Of a stretch of 14,384 nt of DNA, positions 6,235 to 14,250 are shown piece by piece. This DNA is from JBKEDH01 sp047975295 (GTDB lineage Bacteria; Bacteroidota; Bacteroidia; Flavobacteriales; Flavobacteriaceae), in the NCBI GenBank assembly GCA_047975295.1, contig JBKEDH010000167.1, positions 1-14,384 on the forward strand, read 5' to 3'. A program made the position numbers and the translations under genes. The stretch's first letter is position 1, and each line of letters starts with the position of its first letter. The notes beneath the pieces are model-generated. The model did not search any database. It was not told the DNA's origin and worked only from the letters and a program-made list of their open reading frames with translations.

Positions 6235-6281
6235 CAAGGCAAAAGGTTACCGGCCAATAAGGCAATCGGGGTGACACCTTG
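6235..6281 (+). ncRNA. Nested hairpin in the RNA 3' region
   Basis: CAAGG (6235-6239) pairs with CCTTG (6277-6281). Inside, GTTACC (6246-6251) pairs with GGTGAC (6270-6275; one G-U pair) and GCC (6253-6255) with GGC (6261-6263) around AATAA. GGTTAC also occurs at 6159-6164 and 6221-6226, so this motif is repeated locally. Its function is unknown. Confidence 0.4.
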
Positions 6282-6285
6282 AAAT

Positions 6286-6310
6286 ACAGTTATATTAAAA
6301 CTGTTTTTAT
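6286..6310 (+). terminator. Terminator-like stem at the end of the tRNA-like region
   Basis: ACAGTT (6286-6291) pairs with AACTGT (6299-6304) around ATATTAA, and the stem runs into TTTTAT. The stem is AT-rich and short, so termination may be partial. If real, it separates an RNA of up to about 550 bases from the slipin-rtcB genes. Confidence 0.4.
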
Positions 6311-6331
6311 AAGTTCTTTAAAGGTCCATAC

Positions 6332-6414
6332 ATTGGAAAAATATTGTGATTTTCACGATAAGCAACCAATATATCTGCCTTAAAAACAAGTTATAATACA
6401 CTTTAATCACTTGT
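6332..6414 (+). repeat. Further inverted repeats upstream of slipin
   Basis: TATTGTGA (6342-6349) pairs with TCACGATA (6353-6360; one G-U pair) around TTT. It is nested inside ATTGG (6332-6336) with CCAAT (6366-6370), and AAGG (6321-6324) with CCTT (6378-6381) could close the whole. A separate dyad, ACAAGT (6386-6391) with ACTTGT (6409-6414), follows. These lie in the slipin leader and could be RNA structure or operators. From 6415 to 6512 I see only an A-rich leader. Confidence 0.4.
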
Positions 6415-6512
6415 ATTTCCGTAGTTGGAACGATGGTTCTCTTTTGCTTTGTTTTCAATTAAAAAATAATAACAAATAAAAAATAAAAACCAATAATTAA
6501 ATAACTATAAAA

Positions 6513-7613
6513 ATGAAACGAGTACGTATTAACACAGGAACAGTAGGATTAGTGTTTAAAAACGGTAACTACAAACGTACACTTACCAATGGCACTTATT
6601 GGGTAGGATTTGGCAAACACGTCGAAAAATATGCTTTAAACCACGAATTTTATGCCCCAAAACCATTGGAAATATTAATGGAAGATAGTACACTAACAAA
6701 TATGCTACACGTGGTCGATGTTTTAGATAATGAAATTGTACTAGTTTACGAAAACAATAATTTTAAACGAGTGTTGGGAGCAGGCCGATACACCTTTTGG
6801 AATACCTTAATCGAATATAAATTCGTTACGGTCAATTTAAGTAAAATCGATATTACCGAAAGCATCGATAAAACTGTATTAAGCCATGCCCAGTTATTAC
6901 CTTATGTGCGTGTTTTTGAAATTGCTGCTTACGAAAAAGCCATTTTAATGGTCGATGATACATATATAAAAACATTGAATCACGGTACATACCGGTTTTG
7001 GAAAAACCAGCAAACCATAAAAATAGCAAAAGCCGATTTACGCCAATTACAATTAGAAATAGCAGGGCAAGAGCTACTTACAAAAGACAAAGCAACCATT
7101 CGAATCAATTTTTATGCACAGTATAAAATAACCGATATAGAAACCGCCTTAATGCAAAATAAAGATTACGAAAAACAACTTTATATAACTTTGCAATTGG
7201 CATTAAGGGCCTATGTTGGCACCTATACACTCGATGAGTTGTTAGAACAAAAAGACAACGTAGCAAAAGTCGTTTTGAACAATGTAAAAGCACAAGCCAA
7301 CAAATTAGGCGTTAACGTATTGCACACAGGTATGCGTGACATAATTTTACCGGGCGACATGAAAGATATTATGAATCAAGTACTAATCGCACAGAAAAAA
7401 GCACAGGCCAATGTTATTACAAGGCGCGAAGAAACAGCTTCTACACGAAGTCTGTTAAACACCGCCAAATTAATGGAAGACAACACCATGTTGTTCAAAT
7501 TAAAGGAAATGGAATACGTCGAAAAAATAGCCGATAAAATTGGAAAAATTACAGTGGCTGGAAACGGAAACGTTATTGAGCAATTAAAAGATATTTTTTC
7601 GGTTAACAAATAA
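6513..7613 (+). CDS. Slipin (SPFH/Band-7) family protein with triplicated N-terminal motif
   Basis: This 366-residue protein belongs to the SPFH/Band-7 superfamily, whose members oligomerise into rings or scaffolds, usually at membranes. The slipin core is at about residues 135-300, with the recognisable C-terminal part GVNVLHTGMRDIILPGDMK (266-284) and a following charged helix (QVLIAQKKAQANVITRREE, 289-307). No transmembrane segment is present at the N-terminus, unlike most slipins, so this one may be soluble or recruited. A motif is repeated three times: LTNGTYWV (24-31), LGAGRYTFWN (88-97) and LNHGTYRFWK (155-164), each preceded by a hydrophobic strand and an aromatic-basic turn. This indicates three tandem copies of one beta module. 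It lies between the tRNA-like region and rtcB on the same strand, 149 bases before rtcB, so a role alongside the ligase is likely by context. The ATG at 6513 follows an A-rich leader. Confidence 0.9.
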   Translation: MKRVRINTGTVGLVFKNGNYKRTLTNGTYWVGFGKHVEKYALNHEFYAPKPLEILMEDSTLTNMLHVVDVLDNEIVLVYENNNFKRVLGAGRYTFWNTLIEYKFVTVNLSKIDITESIDKTVLSHAQLLPYVRVFEIAAYEKAILMVDDTYIKTLNHGTYRFWKNQQTIKIAKADLRQLQLEIAGQELLTKDKATIRINFYAQYKITDIETALMQNKDYEKQLYITLQLALRAYVGTYTLDELLEQKDNVAKVVLNNVKAQANKLGVNVLHTGMRDIILPGDMKDIMNQVLIAQKKAQANVITRREETASTRSLLNTAKLMEDNTMLFKLKEMEYVEKIADKIGKITVAGNGNVIEQLKDIFSVNK

Positions 7614-7762
7614 TTTTTTTGGGCGTAACCCCAAAACGGTAACCAATAGTTGGTTTCATAACAAAGTCAAGGCTAACCGTTTCGGGGTCGCGCTTTCCGC
7701 GCTACACGGTAGCCAGCTCCAATCGCTTACGCAAATAAAACTAAAAAATAATAGAAAATAAA
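7614..7762 (+). promoter_or_regulatory. Structured spacer between slipin and rtcB
   Basis: This 149-base spacer is clearly richer in G and C than its surroundings. CCCCAAAACGGT (7629-7640) pairs with ACCGTTTCGGGG (7676-7687) over 12 positions with a single A/C mismatch, enclosing a perfect AACCAA-TAG-TTGGTT hairpin (7641-7655). Alternatively TTTTGGG (7617-7623) pairs with CCCAAAA (7630-7636), which excludes the long stem. Two small hairpins follow: GCGC/GCGC (7690-7702) and GCTAC-ACG-GTAGC (7701-7713). It could be an attenuator or processing site that sets rtcB level relative to slipin, or an interspersed genomic repeat. The sequence alone does not decide. Confidence 0.5.
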
Positions 7763-9136
7763 ATGAACATTACAGGAAAAGAACTCATCGCATTAGGTTA
7801 CCGGCAAGGTAAATGGATGAAAAAGGCTTTAATACACATAAACGAAAATAACTTACAGGACGAGGCATTGCTTCAATATTTAGAGCAGTTTAAATTACCC
7901 GAACTATTGGCTTTACATAAAGCACCCGTACCATTTTCAATAAACATAAAAGCAAAAAACGAATTAGAACAGGAAAATATAAATACGGTTGTGCGTTCCA
8001 TGCAAACACTAATGAAAACTCCAACCTTGGTTACCGGTGCCATTATGCCCGATGCCTGCCCAACAGGATCCAATGGTACTATTCCTGTAGGAGGCGTTGC
8101 CGTAGCTAAAAATGCCATCCATCCAGGTATGCACAGTGCCGATATTTGTTGTTCGGTTATGCTAACCGATCTAGGTAAGACCAACCCTAAAGACGTATTA
8201 GATGCTGCCCATACCAATACCCATTTTGGTCCCGGAGGCCGTGACCGCAATGCCCAATACCGTTTTCCTAACGAATTACTTAAAGCTTTTAAGGATAATA
8301 CATTGTTAAACGACAACGAACATATAAAAATAGCACGTTCGCATTTAGGAACTCAAGGCGATGGTAATCACTTTTTGTTTGTAGGCACTTCCAAAAAATC
8401 TGGAAATACCATGTTGGTAACCCACCATGGTTCAAGAGGTCCGGGAGCCAAACTATTTAAAAAAGGTATGAAAATAGCCGAACGCTTTAGAAAAGATCTA
8501 TCACCGGAAACCCTAAAACAAAACGCTTGGATTCCTTTCGATACCGAAGAAGGACAAAGTTATTGGAATGCCTTACAGGTTATACGCCAATGGACCAAAG
8601 CCAACCACGAGGTTATCCATAATGCTGTGGCACAATCTCTAAAAATTAACATAGAAGACCGTTACTGGAACGAACATAATTTTGTTTTTAAAGATGGTGA
8701 CTTGTTTTACCATGCCAAAGGAGCAACACCTTTGGATGCCAAGTTTATGCCCGATATAACAGGCCCAAGATTGATACCTCTAAACATGAGCGAACCTGTA
8801 TTGATTGTTGAAGGGGCAACAACACAAACCAATCTGGGCTTTGCTCCTCATGGAGCCGGCAGAAATATAAGCCGCACACAGCACAGAAACAGTAAAACGG
8901 GAAGTATTATGCAAATTTTTAAAGAGGAAACAAAAGGATTGGACGTTCGGTTTTTTTCTAAAGAAATCGATATTACCGAGCTACCAAGTGCTTATAAAAA
9001 CGCCCAATCGGTCAGGGAGCAAATGGACGAATTTGGTCTGGGAACCGTTTTAGACGAGGTTATGCCTTATGGTTGTATTATGGCCGGAGACTGGTTAAAA
9101 AATGCACCTTGGAAAAAGAAATACAAAAAGTTTTAA
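7763..9136 (+). CDS. rtcB: RtcB-family RNA ligase
   Basis: RtcB joins RNA ends bearing 2',3'-cyclic phosphate or 3'-phosphate to 5'-OH ends, using GTP and Mn2+. It repairs cleaved tRNA and rRNA, and splices tRNA in archaea and animals. The 457-residue protein keeps the full active site: DICC (Asp127, Cys130; the Asp-x-x-Cys metal site), GDGNHF (His203), THHGSRGPG (His221), HNFVF (His305), the KGA motif (319-321), and HGAGRNISR with His363 in the position of the guanylylated histidine. It is somewhat longer and more divergent than the E. coli enzyme (about 408 residues), notably in DICC where the usual form is DIGC. No RtcA cyclase, archease or RtcR activator gene is visible nearby; a WYL regulator, slipin and tRNA-like RNA are present instead. 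The start follows an A-rich leader. Confidence 0.95.
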   Translation: MNITGKELIALGYRQGKWMKKALIHINENNLQDEALLQYLEQFKLPELLALHKAPVPFSINIKAKNELEQENINTVVRSMQTLMKTPTLVTGAIMPDACPTGSNGTIPVGGVAVAKNAIHPGMHSADICCSVMLTDLGKTNPKDVLDAAHTNTHFGPGGRDRNAQYRFPNELLKAFKDNTLLNDNEHIKIARSHLGTQGDGNHFLFVGTSKKSGNTMLVTHHGSRGPGAKLFKKGMKIAERFRKDLSPETLKQNAWIPFDTEEGQSYWNALQVIRQWTKANHEVIHNAVAQSLKINIEDRYWNEHNFVFKDGDLFYHAKGATPLDAKFMPDITGPRLIPLNMSEPVLIVEGATTQTNLGFAPHGAGRNISRTQHRNSKTGSIMQIFKEETKGLDVRFFSKEIDITELPSAYKNAQSVREQMDEFGLGTVLDEVMPYGCIMAGDWLKNAPWKKKYKKF

Positions 9137-9256
9137 ATTGAAATGATTTAGACTTTTCTATTTGCTAAAAAAGTAAAAGAAACCAAAAATTAAGGGTCAA
9201 AACGTTTCAATTTATAATTTTTGTACCGAACTTGTTCTATATCTTTAGTTTACTTT

Positions 9257-9301
9257 AAAAACCTATCAGGTTTTTTAAACTAGACAGGTTTGTTTTTTTT
9301 A
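9257..9301 (+). terminator. Rho-independent terminator after rtcB, possibly bidirectional
   Basis: AAAAACCT (9257-9264) pairs perfectly with AGGTTTTT (9268-9275) around ATC. A second copy of the right arm, AGGTTT (9286-9291), can replace it and is followed by a run of eight T (9293-9300). It lies in the 202-base gap between convergent rtcB and phosphoenolpyruvate carboxylase, where a two-way terminator is expected. Confidence 0.7.
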
Positions 9302-9338
9302 GTACAAAAAATCCAATCGTACCCTCAACTGTTCCCAA

Positions 9339-11930
9339 TTAAGCCGAATTTCTACTGGCATTAATATTTCCAAACAATGAACGTGTTACTATTTTTTCGT
9401 AAACTTTTAGTTTTTCCTCGTCAATGGTATCCATTTTTTCCATATCCTGTATTTTCTTTAAGGCGTATTGTTGGATGGTTAACAGAGGTAACACAATAGA
9501 TTCCCTAACCTCAATCGATGCTTTTCCGGAAGGTTCGTTTTCCATAAGTTCGTTATAACCGGTAAGTTTTAACAACAAGCGTTTGGTTGTGGCATATTCG
9601 GTATAGATAATATCCCAAAATGCACCAAATTCCTCGTCTTGCGACATATATTTGGTTAAATCGAAAAACGATTTGGTAAGCGACATCATACTATTTTCCA
9701 GTAGGGTTTTAAAAAATTTCGAATTGTTGTAAAGTTCTTGTACTTTGTGGAATTCGTTATTGTCTTCATACTTTTTTAGGGCAGTACCCACACCAAAAAA
9801 TCCGGGAACATTTTGTTTTAACTGGCTCCAAGACCCAACAAATGGAATAGCTCTTAAATCGGAAAACACCAAATGATCGGACTTTGAGCGTTTTGAAGGA
9901 CGACTACCAATATTGGTTTTGGCGTAGTATTTTAAAGTACTCATACGCTCTAAGTAAGGTATAAATTTTTCGTGATTTTTAAATGTTCTATAAGCTTGGT
10001 AACTGGTTTCGGCCAAATCGGTCATGACCAAACGGTCTGGTTCCGACATTTTTAGACTGTCTTTTGCTAATCGGTTAAACATCCCCGAACTTATCAATTG
10101 TTCCAAATTGTATTGAGATGAATCCAGAGTACCGAAATTCGAGCTTATGGTTTGTCCCTGTATGGTAAGCTGTACTTCCTTATCCTCAATGGTTGGCCCT
10201 AACGACGAGTAAAACTGATGTGTTTTTCCGCCACCACGTGCCGGCGGTCCACCACGACCATCAAAAAATATAGCGGTAATATCGTATTTTCGGGACATTT
10301 CGGTTAGTTTTTCCTTGGCGGTATAAATACCCCAGTTGGCCATTAGGTAGCCACCGTCTTTTGTTCCATCCGAAAAGCCCAACATTATGGTTTGTTTCAT
10401 CCCTCTTGCTTTTAAATGTGCCATGTATTCGGGATTGGTGTACAGTTGCTCCATAACACTTGGTGCATTTTCCAAATCGGTAATGGTTTCAAAAAGCGGT
10501 ACGATATCAACCGTTAAATCATTTTTAAAAGCCACCATTTTAAGCATGGCAAACAATTGCATAACGTTTAATGCCGTTTGGTTGTTACTTATTACGTAGC
10601 GGTTGGCACCCCGTTCGCCATTGGTTGTTTGTATTTGTTTAATAACTTCGATGGTTTTTAGCGTATTGTAAACCATTTCGTCTTCAAAAGCAGTTAAATC
10701 TATATTTTCATCCGATACTTTTGAAAGTACTCCAACCTGTTCGGCCTCCGATAAATCGTGATAGTTTTTCGGTATGGTATTGGCACCCTGTTCTATTAAA
10801 TAATCTATAACATTGGTAAATACCGAATGGTGTATGCGGCTGTCCTGACGGATATCTAAAGTTGCAAAATGATAACCAAAAATATGCACTCGGTTAATCA
10901 AGCTGTTTATTTCGTTAACGTACAGCGACTGGTGTTTTTCTACAATAACATCCCTTATGTCCAAAAGTTCTTTAAGAAACTCGCGTGAGGTAATGGTTTC
11001 GTAACGGGTATTTAGATCTATACTAAAGTTGTACATAATGGTCTCCAACCGGATAATACGCTCTTCTACACCTTTAAAGGTAAGACGGCGACGTAATGTT
11101 TTTAAGTCGTTGTAATATTGCTTCAGTACGGTTTGTTTTAGTTTATTGGCTACCCTTAAAGTGGTGTCGGGTTTAACAAAAGGGTTGCCATCGCGATCGC
11201 CACCGGGCCAAAAACCAACATTAATAATTTCGTTATGCTTTTTACCATCGGCATAAATATTTTGCTGTATGTAATTGTAAATAGTACCAAACGAATGGTA
11301 AAATACATTTTCCAAGTACCAAATCAAGCTTTTGGCCTCGTCGTAAGGTGTTGGCTTTTCACGCTTAAAAAACGGCGTTTTACCCAATTGCCCAAAAAGA
11401 TTTTTTATTTCGGACAGGTTATTACTTTTAATCGCTTTGGTTAAATCGGTAATAATACCCAATACAGTACCTGGATAAAACTGTGTAGGGTGCGCCGTTA
11501 AAACAATACGCACCTTAAACTCTTCGAGATACTTTTTTAAATCCTCCATTTTATTACTCGATATGGCGGTTTCTTTTAAATTTCGTAGCGAGCCAATACC
11601 TTCCATGTTATTTACAACAGGGAAGGCTGAATCCTCTACGGCATCGAAAAGCACTACTTGGCGCTCGATATATTGGATAAAACGGAACAGTAAATTAATT
11701 TGGCTCTGCTCGTTGCGGCGGGCTTGATATTTTTTAAAAAAAGTATCGACAATGGTCGTAGGGTCGTCACCATTGGCAAAACCCTTTTTACAGGTTTCGT
11801 GAAACAAGGGCAATAACGCTCCTGTTTTGGTAATGGCATCGAATGGAAGCGTCATAAATATACTGTTGTATATTTGATATTTGGATAATACGTTTTGTTT
11901 AAATCGGGATAATTTTGGTTCTACTGACAT
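9339..11930 (-). CDS. ppc: Phosphoenolpyruvate carboxylase
   Basis: This cytoplasmic enzyme forms oxaloacetate from phosphoenolpyruvate and bicarbonate, refilling the TCA cycle. Hallmarks are the catalytic His147 in LTAHPTQFYPGTVL, FWPGGDRDGNPFV, the active-site loop FFDGRGGPPARGGG, and the lysine in GFSDGTKDGGYLMANW. At 863 residues from ATG 11930 it is close to E. coli Ppc (883). An in-frame ATG at 11957 would add nine residues (MAHFNRTDC). I prefer 11930 because family members begin close to the conserved KLSRFKQNVLSKYQIYNS segment. The C-terminus is unusual: it ends NASRNSA where most bacterial enzymes end in RNTG, a tail that contributes to catalysis. This may be a lineage trait. It is divergent from the 611-residue gene, with 263 bases between the two starts, and convergent with rtcB. 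Confidence 0.96.
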   Translation of the reverse strand: MSVEPKLSRFKQNVLSKYQIYNSIFMTLPFDAITKTGALLPLFHETCKKGFANGDDPTTIVDTFFKKYQARRNEQSQINLLFRFIQYIERQVVLFDAVEDSAFPVVNNMEGIGSLRNLKETAISSNKMEDLKKYLEEFKVRIVLTAHPTQFYPGTVLGIITDLTKAIKSNNLSEIKNLFGQLGKTPFFKREKPTPYDEAKSLIWYLENVFYHSFGTIYNYIQQNIYADGKKHNEIINVGFWPGGDRDGNPFVKPDTTLRVANKLKQTVLKQYYNDLKTLRRRLTFKGVEERIIRLETIMYNFSIDLNTRYETITSREFLKELLDIRDVIVEKHQSLYVNEINSLINRVHIFGYHFATLDIRQDSRIHHSVFTNVIDYLIEQGANTIPKNYHDLSEAEQVGVLSKVSDENIDLTAFEDEMVYNTLKTIEVIKQIQTTNGERGANRYVISNNQTALNVMQLFAMLKMVAFKNDLTVDIVPLFETITDLENAPSVMEQLYTNPEYMAHLKARGMKQTIMLGFSDGTKDGGYLMANWGIYTAKEKLTEMSRKYDITAIFFDGRGGPPARGGGKTHQFYSSLGPTIEDKEVQLTIQGQTISSNFGTLDSSQYNLEQLISSGMFNRLAKDSLKMSEPDRLVMTDLAETSYQAYRTFKNHEKFIPYLERMSTLKYYAKTNIGSRPSKRSKSDHLVFSDLRAIPFVGSWSQLKQNVPGFFGVGTALKKYEDNNEFHKVQELYNNSKFFKTLLENSMMSLTKSFFDLTKYMSQDEEFGAFWDIIYTEYATTKRLLLKLTGYNELMENEPSGKASIEVRESIVLPLLTIQQYALKKIQDMEKMDTIDEEKLKVYEKIVTRSLFGNINASRNSA

Positions 11931-12115
11931 ACAATCGGTTCTGTTGAAATGAGCCATAAAATTAATGAAGCTTTAACAAATGGCTATGCTTTTTTCGAAA
12001 AATTAATAATTTCTTTAAGATTTGAAAAAATATTGAAAAATATGGACAAAACTTAAAATTCTGTTTCATTTTTCATACTTCAACCTTAAAAATACATAGA
12101 TACATACTCTCTTTC

Positions 12116-12129
12116 ATGATAAATATCAT
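12116..12129. promoter_or_regulatory. Palindrome in the divergent ppc/611-residue gene spacer
   Basis: ATGATA (12116-12121) and TATCAT (12124-12129) are perfect reverse complements separated by AA. It lies 23 bases upstream of the candidate -7 element of the plus-strand gene, a normal position for an activator or repressor. Nothing identifies the regulator. AT-rich palindromes of this size arise by chance. Confidence 0.3.
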
Positions 12130-12151
12130 AATTAAGACCAAATGAAACATC

Positions 12152-12159
12152 TATTTTTG
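12152..12159 (+). promoter_or_regulatory. Candidate -7 promoter element of the 611-residue gene
   Basis: TATTTTTG matches the Bacteroidota TAnnTTTG consensus exactly and would give a leader of about 28 bases before ATG 12194. No clear TTG at the -33 position was found, so strength is uncertain. Confidence 0.45.
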
Positions 12160-12193
12160 TAACTTTTGAATTTAAAAAAATTTTGAAAAACAA

Positions 12194-14029
12194 ATGACAA
12201 ACAATAAGCATTCTTTTCATATTCCTGTTATGGGCATTGGGTTTACTATCGATTCACCATTAAAAGTGGCCCAATACGGTATCGATTCGGTAATTTCGTT
12301 GGTCGATGATATTTTAATCGAGAAATTACGAAAAATGTACAGTGAAAAACTAGAAATACCTTATCAGGAAATTACCAATAAAGTAGATGATTTTAGGGCA
12401 AAACGCATTACATCCTATCTCAATTTAATAAACGATATAGTTGATAAAAAGTTTGAAGCCTTAAAAAAAGCTGCTTTAGAAAAGGGTGATGAGTTTAAGA
12501 CTTATCTCGATATGTTACCCTCTACCGCAACACTTGGTGCCGAATTTAAGAAACTGACCGAAACAGGCGTATCGGTATCTGAAATTAAAATATGGCTTAA
12601 CAAAAACCTGGTTAAAGGCAGTATCGATGTTAACATTATGACCAAGGTTGATAAAGACAATTACGTTAAAAAACAAGCTTTACCTTCTAAATACAACGAT
12701 GCCCATGCTGCTTTTCGCGGTTTTGCTAATAGCGATTTATGTAGTTCGGTGGTTTTATCGGCAGGAATGAATCCCAGATTATACGCCTATATGAGCGAAT
12801 TTGACGATTTCTATCCGAATGAAAAAGGCACTTTTAAAAAGAAAATTATTTTAAAGGTAAGCGATTACCGATCGGCTTTAATACAAGGAAAATTCTTAGC
12901 TAAAAAAGGCCTTTGGGTGTCGGAATACCGCATAGAATCAGGTCTAAATTGTGGCGGCCATGCTTTTGCCACCGATGGTTTTTTATTAGGCCCCGTTTTA
13001 GAAGAGTTTAAGGCCAATAGGGAAACTTTAAGAACCTCGATAGAGCAGCTTCTAATTCAAGAATTAAAAAGCCAAAACAAAGTACTTCCAAAAACAAGTC
13101 TGAACTTTAAAATATCGGCACAGGGTGGTGTTGGTACCCACCAAGAACATGAATTTTTATTAGACCGATACCAGTTGGATTCCATCGGATGGGGGTCACC
13201 GTTTTTATTGGTTCCCGAAGCAACCACAGTCGATAGTAAAACCATGGAGCAGTTGGCCGCTGCCAAAGAAAACGATTTGTATTTAAGCGATATTTCGCCA
13301 CTTGGTATTCCTTTTAACAACTTAAGGAACAATACAAAAGACTTGGAAAAAGATGCTTTAATAAAAAAAGGACGACCAGGAAGCTCATGTCCTAAAAAGT
13401 TTGTTGCCCTTAATAAAGACTATAAGGAAACGGGTATGTGCACTGCCTCGAGAGAATATCAACATATAAAAATTAAAGAGTTAGAAGCACAAAACTTACC
13501 GGAAGACCAATACCAAACCAAATTCAACAAAATAGTTGAAAAATCGTGTACTTGTGTCGGTTTAGGTACATCGGCATTATTGGCGTACAATCTCGATACC
13601 AAAACCGAAGGTCCGGGTGTTTCCATTTGTCCGGGTCCCAATATGGCCTATTATTCTAAAATTATGAGTCTAAAAAACATAACCGACCATATTTATGGTA
13701 GAGGTAATGTTATTACACGTACCGATAGGCCCAATATGTTTGTAAAGGAATTGTTTATTTATATCGATTACTTAAAAAATAAGTTAGAGGAAGCCAAAAA
13801 CGAAATGACCAAAAAAGAAGAAAAATACCTGCTTACGTTTAGTGATAACCTGCAAACGGGTATTGGTTATTATAAAAGTTTATTTGTGCAATTACAAAAC
13901 AATATCCAAGATATAAAATTTGAAATTATCGAAGCTTTTAATCGTGGTGAAAATACCTTGAATACCTTACATTCCGAAATAGAAAATACCATAACAACGT
14001 TAAAAAACAACTCGGTTTCAACAGCATAA
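12194..14029 (+). CDS. Uncharacterised protein with NMO-like TIM-barrel motifs and Cys-rich region
   Basis: I do not know a named function for this 611-residue protein. It opens with HIPVMGIGFTIDSPLKVAQYG (split: HIPVMGIGFT 9-18, IDSPLKVAQYG 19-29) and SVISLVDD. This resembles the first strand and helix of nitronate monooxygenase and IMP-dehydrogenase-like FMN barrels. Further barrel-like signals are NCGGHAF (252-258), ISAQGGVGTHQEHEFLL (307-323) and SIGWGSPFLLVPEATT (330-345), which match the order and style of the last flavin-phosphate-binding strands of that superfamily. After the barrel, Cys399, Cys416, Cys452, Cys454 and Cys479 form a compact Cys-rich region that could bind an iron-sulfur cluster or zinc. 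The last 90 residues are charged and helical, probably coiled coil. There is no signal peptide, so it is cytoplasmic. An FMN-dependent oxidoreductase is inference from these motifs. Confidence 0.85.
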   Translation: MTNNKHSFHIPVMGIGFTIDSPLKVAQYGIDSVISLVDDILIEKLRKMYSEKLEIPYQEITNKVDDFRAKRITSYLNLINDIVDKKFEALKKAALEKGDEFKTYLDMLPSTATLGAEFKKLTETGVSVSEIKIWLNKNLVKGSIDVNIMTKVDKDNYVKKQALPSKYNDAHAAFRGFANSDLCSSVVLSAGMNPRLYAYMSEFDDFYPNEKGTFKKKIILKVSDYRSALIQGKFLAKKGLWVSEYRIESGLNCGGHAFATDGFLLGPVLEEFKANRETLRTSIEQLLIQELKSQNKVLPKTSLNFKISAQGGVGTHQEHEFLLDRYQLDSIGWGSPFLLVPEATTVDSKTMEQLAAAKENDLYLSDISPLGIPFNNLRNNTKDLEKDALIKKGRPGSSCPKKFVALNKDYKETGMCTASREYQHIKIKELEAQNLPEDQYQTKFNKIVEKSCTCVGLGTSALLAYNLDTKTEGPGVSICPGPNMAYYSKIMSLKNITDHIYGRGNVITRTDRPNMFVKELFIYIDYLKNKLEEAKNEMTKKEEKYLLTFSDNLQTGIGYYKSLFVQLQNNIQDIKFEIIEAFNRGENTLNTLHSEIENTITTLKNNSVSTA

Positions 14030-14203
14030 AGACTTTTATGTTTTTTAATTTAGTACACAACAAAAATTCTCTTTATTAAGTTAATTTTTAAGACCCTGAA
14101 GATTTTAAAAACCTTCGATTCTGATAATTTAATGCTTTGTCTGTTATATACAAATATTGAAAAGTGATTTGTGATTTTTTTACCGTGAACCAAAGTTGAT
14201 ACA

Positions 14204-14220
14204 CAAATTGGTCAAATTTG
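14204..14220. promoter_or_regulatory. Inverted repeat upstream of the last gene's promoter
   Basis: CAAATT (14204-14209) pairs with AATTTG (14215-14220) around GGTCA, and outer GTTG (14195-14198) and CAAC (14220-14223) add imperfect symmetry. It lies about 30 bases upstream of the -33 element at 14251. A regulator site is possible but unproven. The rest of 14030-14203 shows nothing I can support. Confidence 0.3.
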
Positions 14221-14250
14221 CAACAAACCCACGTGTACCATTCTTAAAAG

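Larger units (their letters stand above)
5599..6512 (+). ncRNA. Structured non-coding region with several tRNA-like modules
   Basis: No convincing protein gene lies in this 914-base gap. The TTCGAAT T-loop heptamer occurs four times (5851, 5987, 6033, 6102), three of them flanked by perfect 5-bp stems, and D-arm-like GG loops occur at 5911-5927, 6065-6081 and 6132-6148. Long perfect inverted repeats fill much of the remainder. All tRNA-like pieces lie on the plus strand, the strand of the slipin and rtcB genes. The likely RNA-bearing part is about 5735-6310, where a terminator-like hairpin follows. No exact TAnnTTTG core was found upstream of it, so the RNA 5' end is unknown. The region is either one long RNA, several RNAs processed from it, or the leader of slipin-rtcB mRNA. 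Individual modules are listed separately. Confidence 0.75.

Noticed and set aside
5599..6512. A Ro60/TROVE gene or CRISPR array to accompany the Y-RNA-like module
   Set aside because: No open frame with TROVE features exists anywhere in the window, and the repeated T-arm motif has irregular spacing and tRNA-like flanks rather than CRISPR repeats and spacers.
13057..13332. Minus-strand open frames of 60-91 codons inside the 611-residue gene
   Set aside because: They lie entirely opposite a longer coding frame with recognisable motifs and have no supporting signals.
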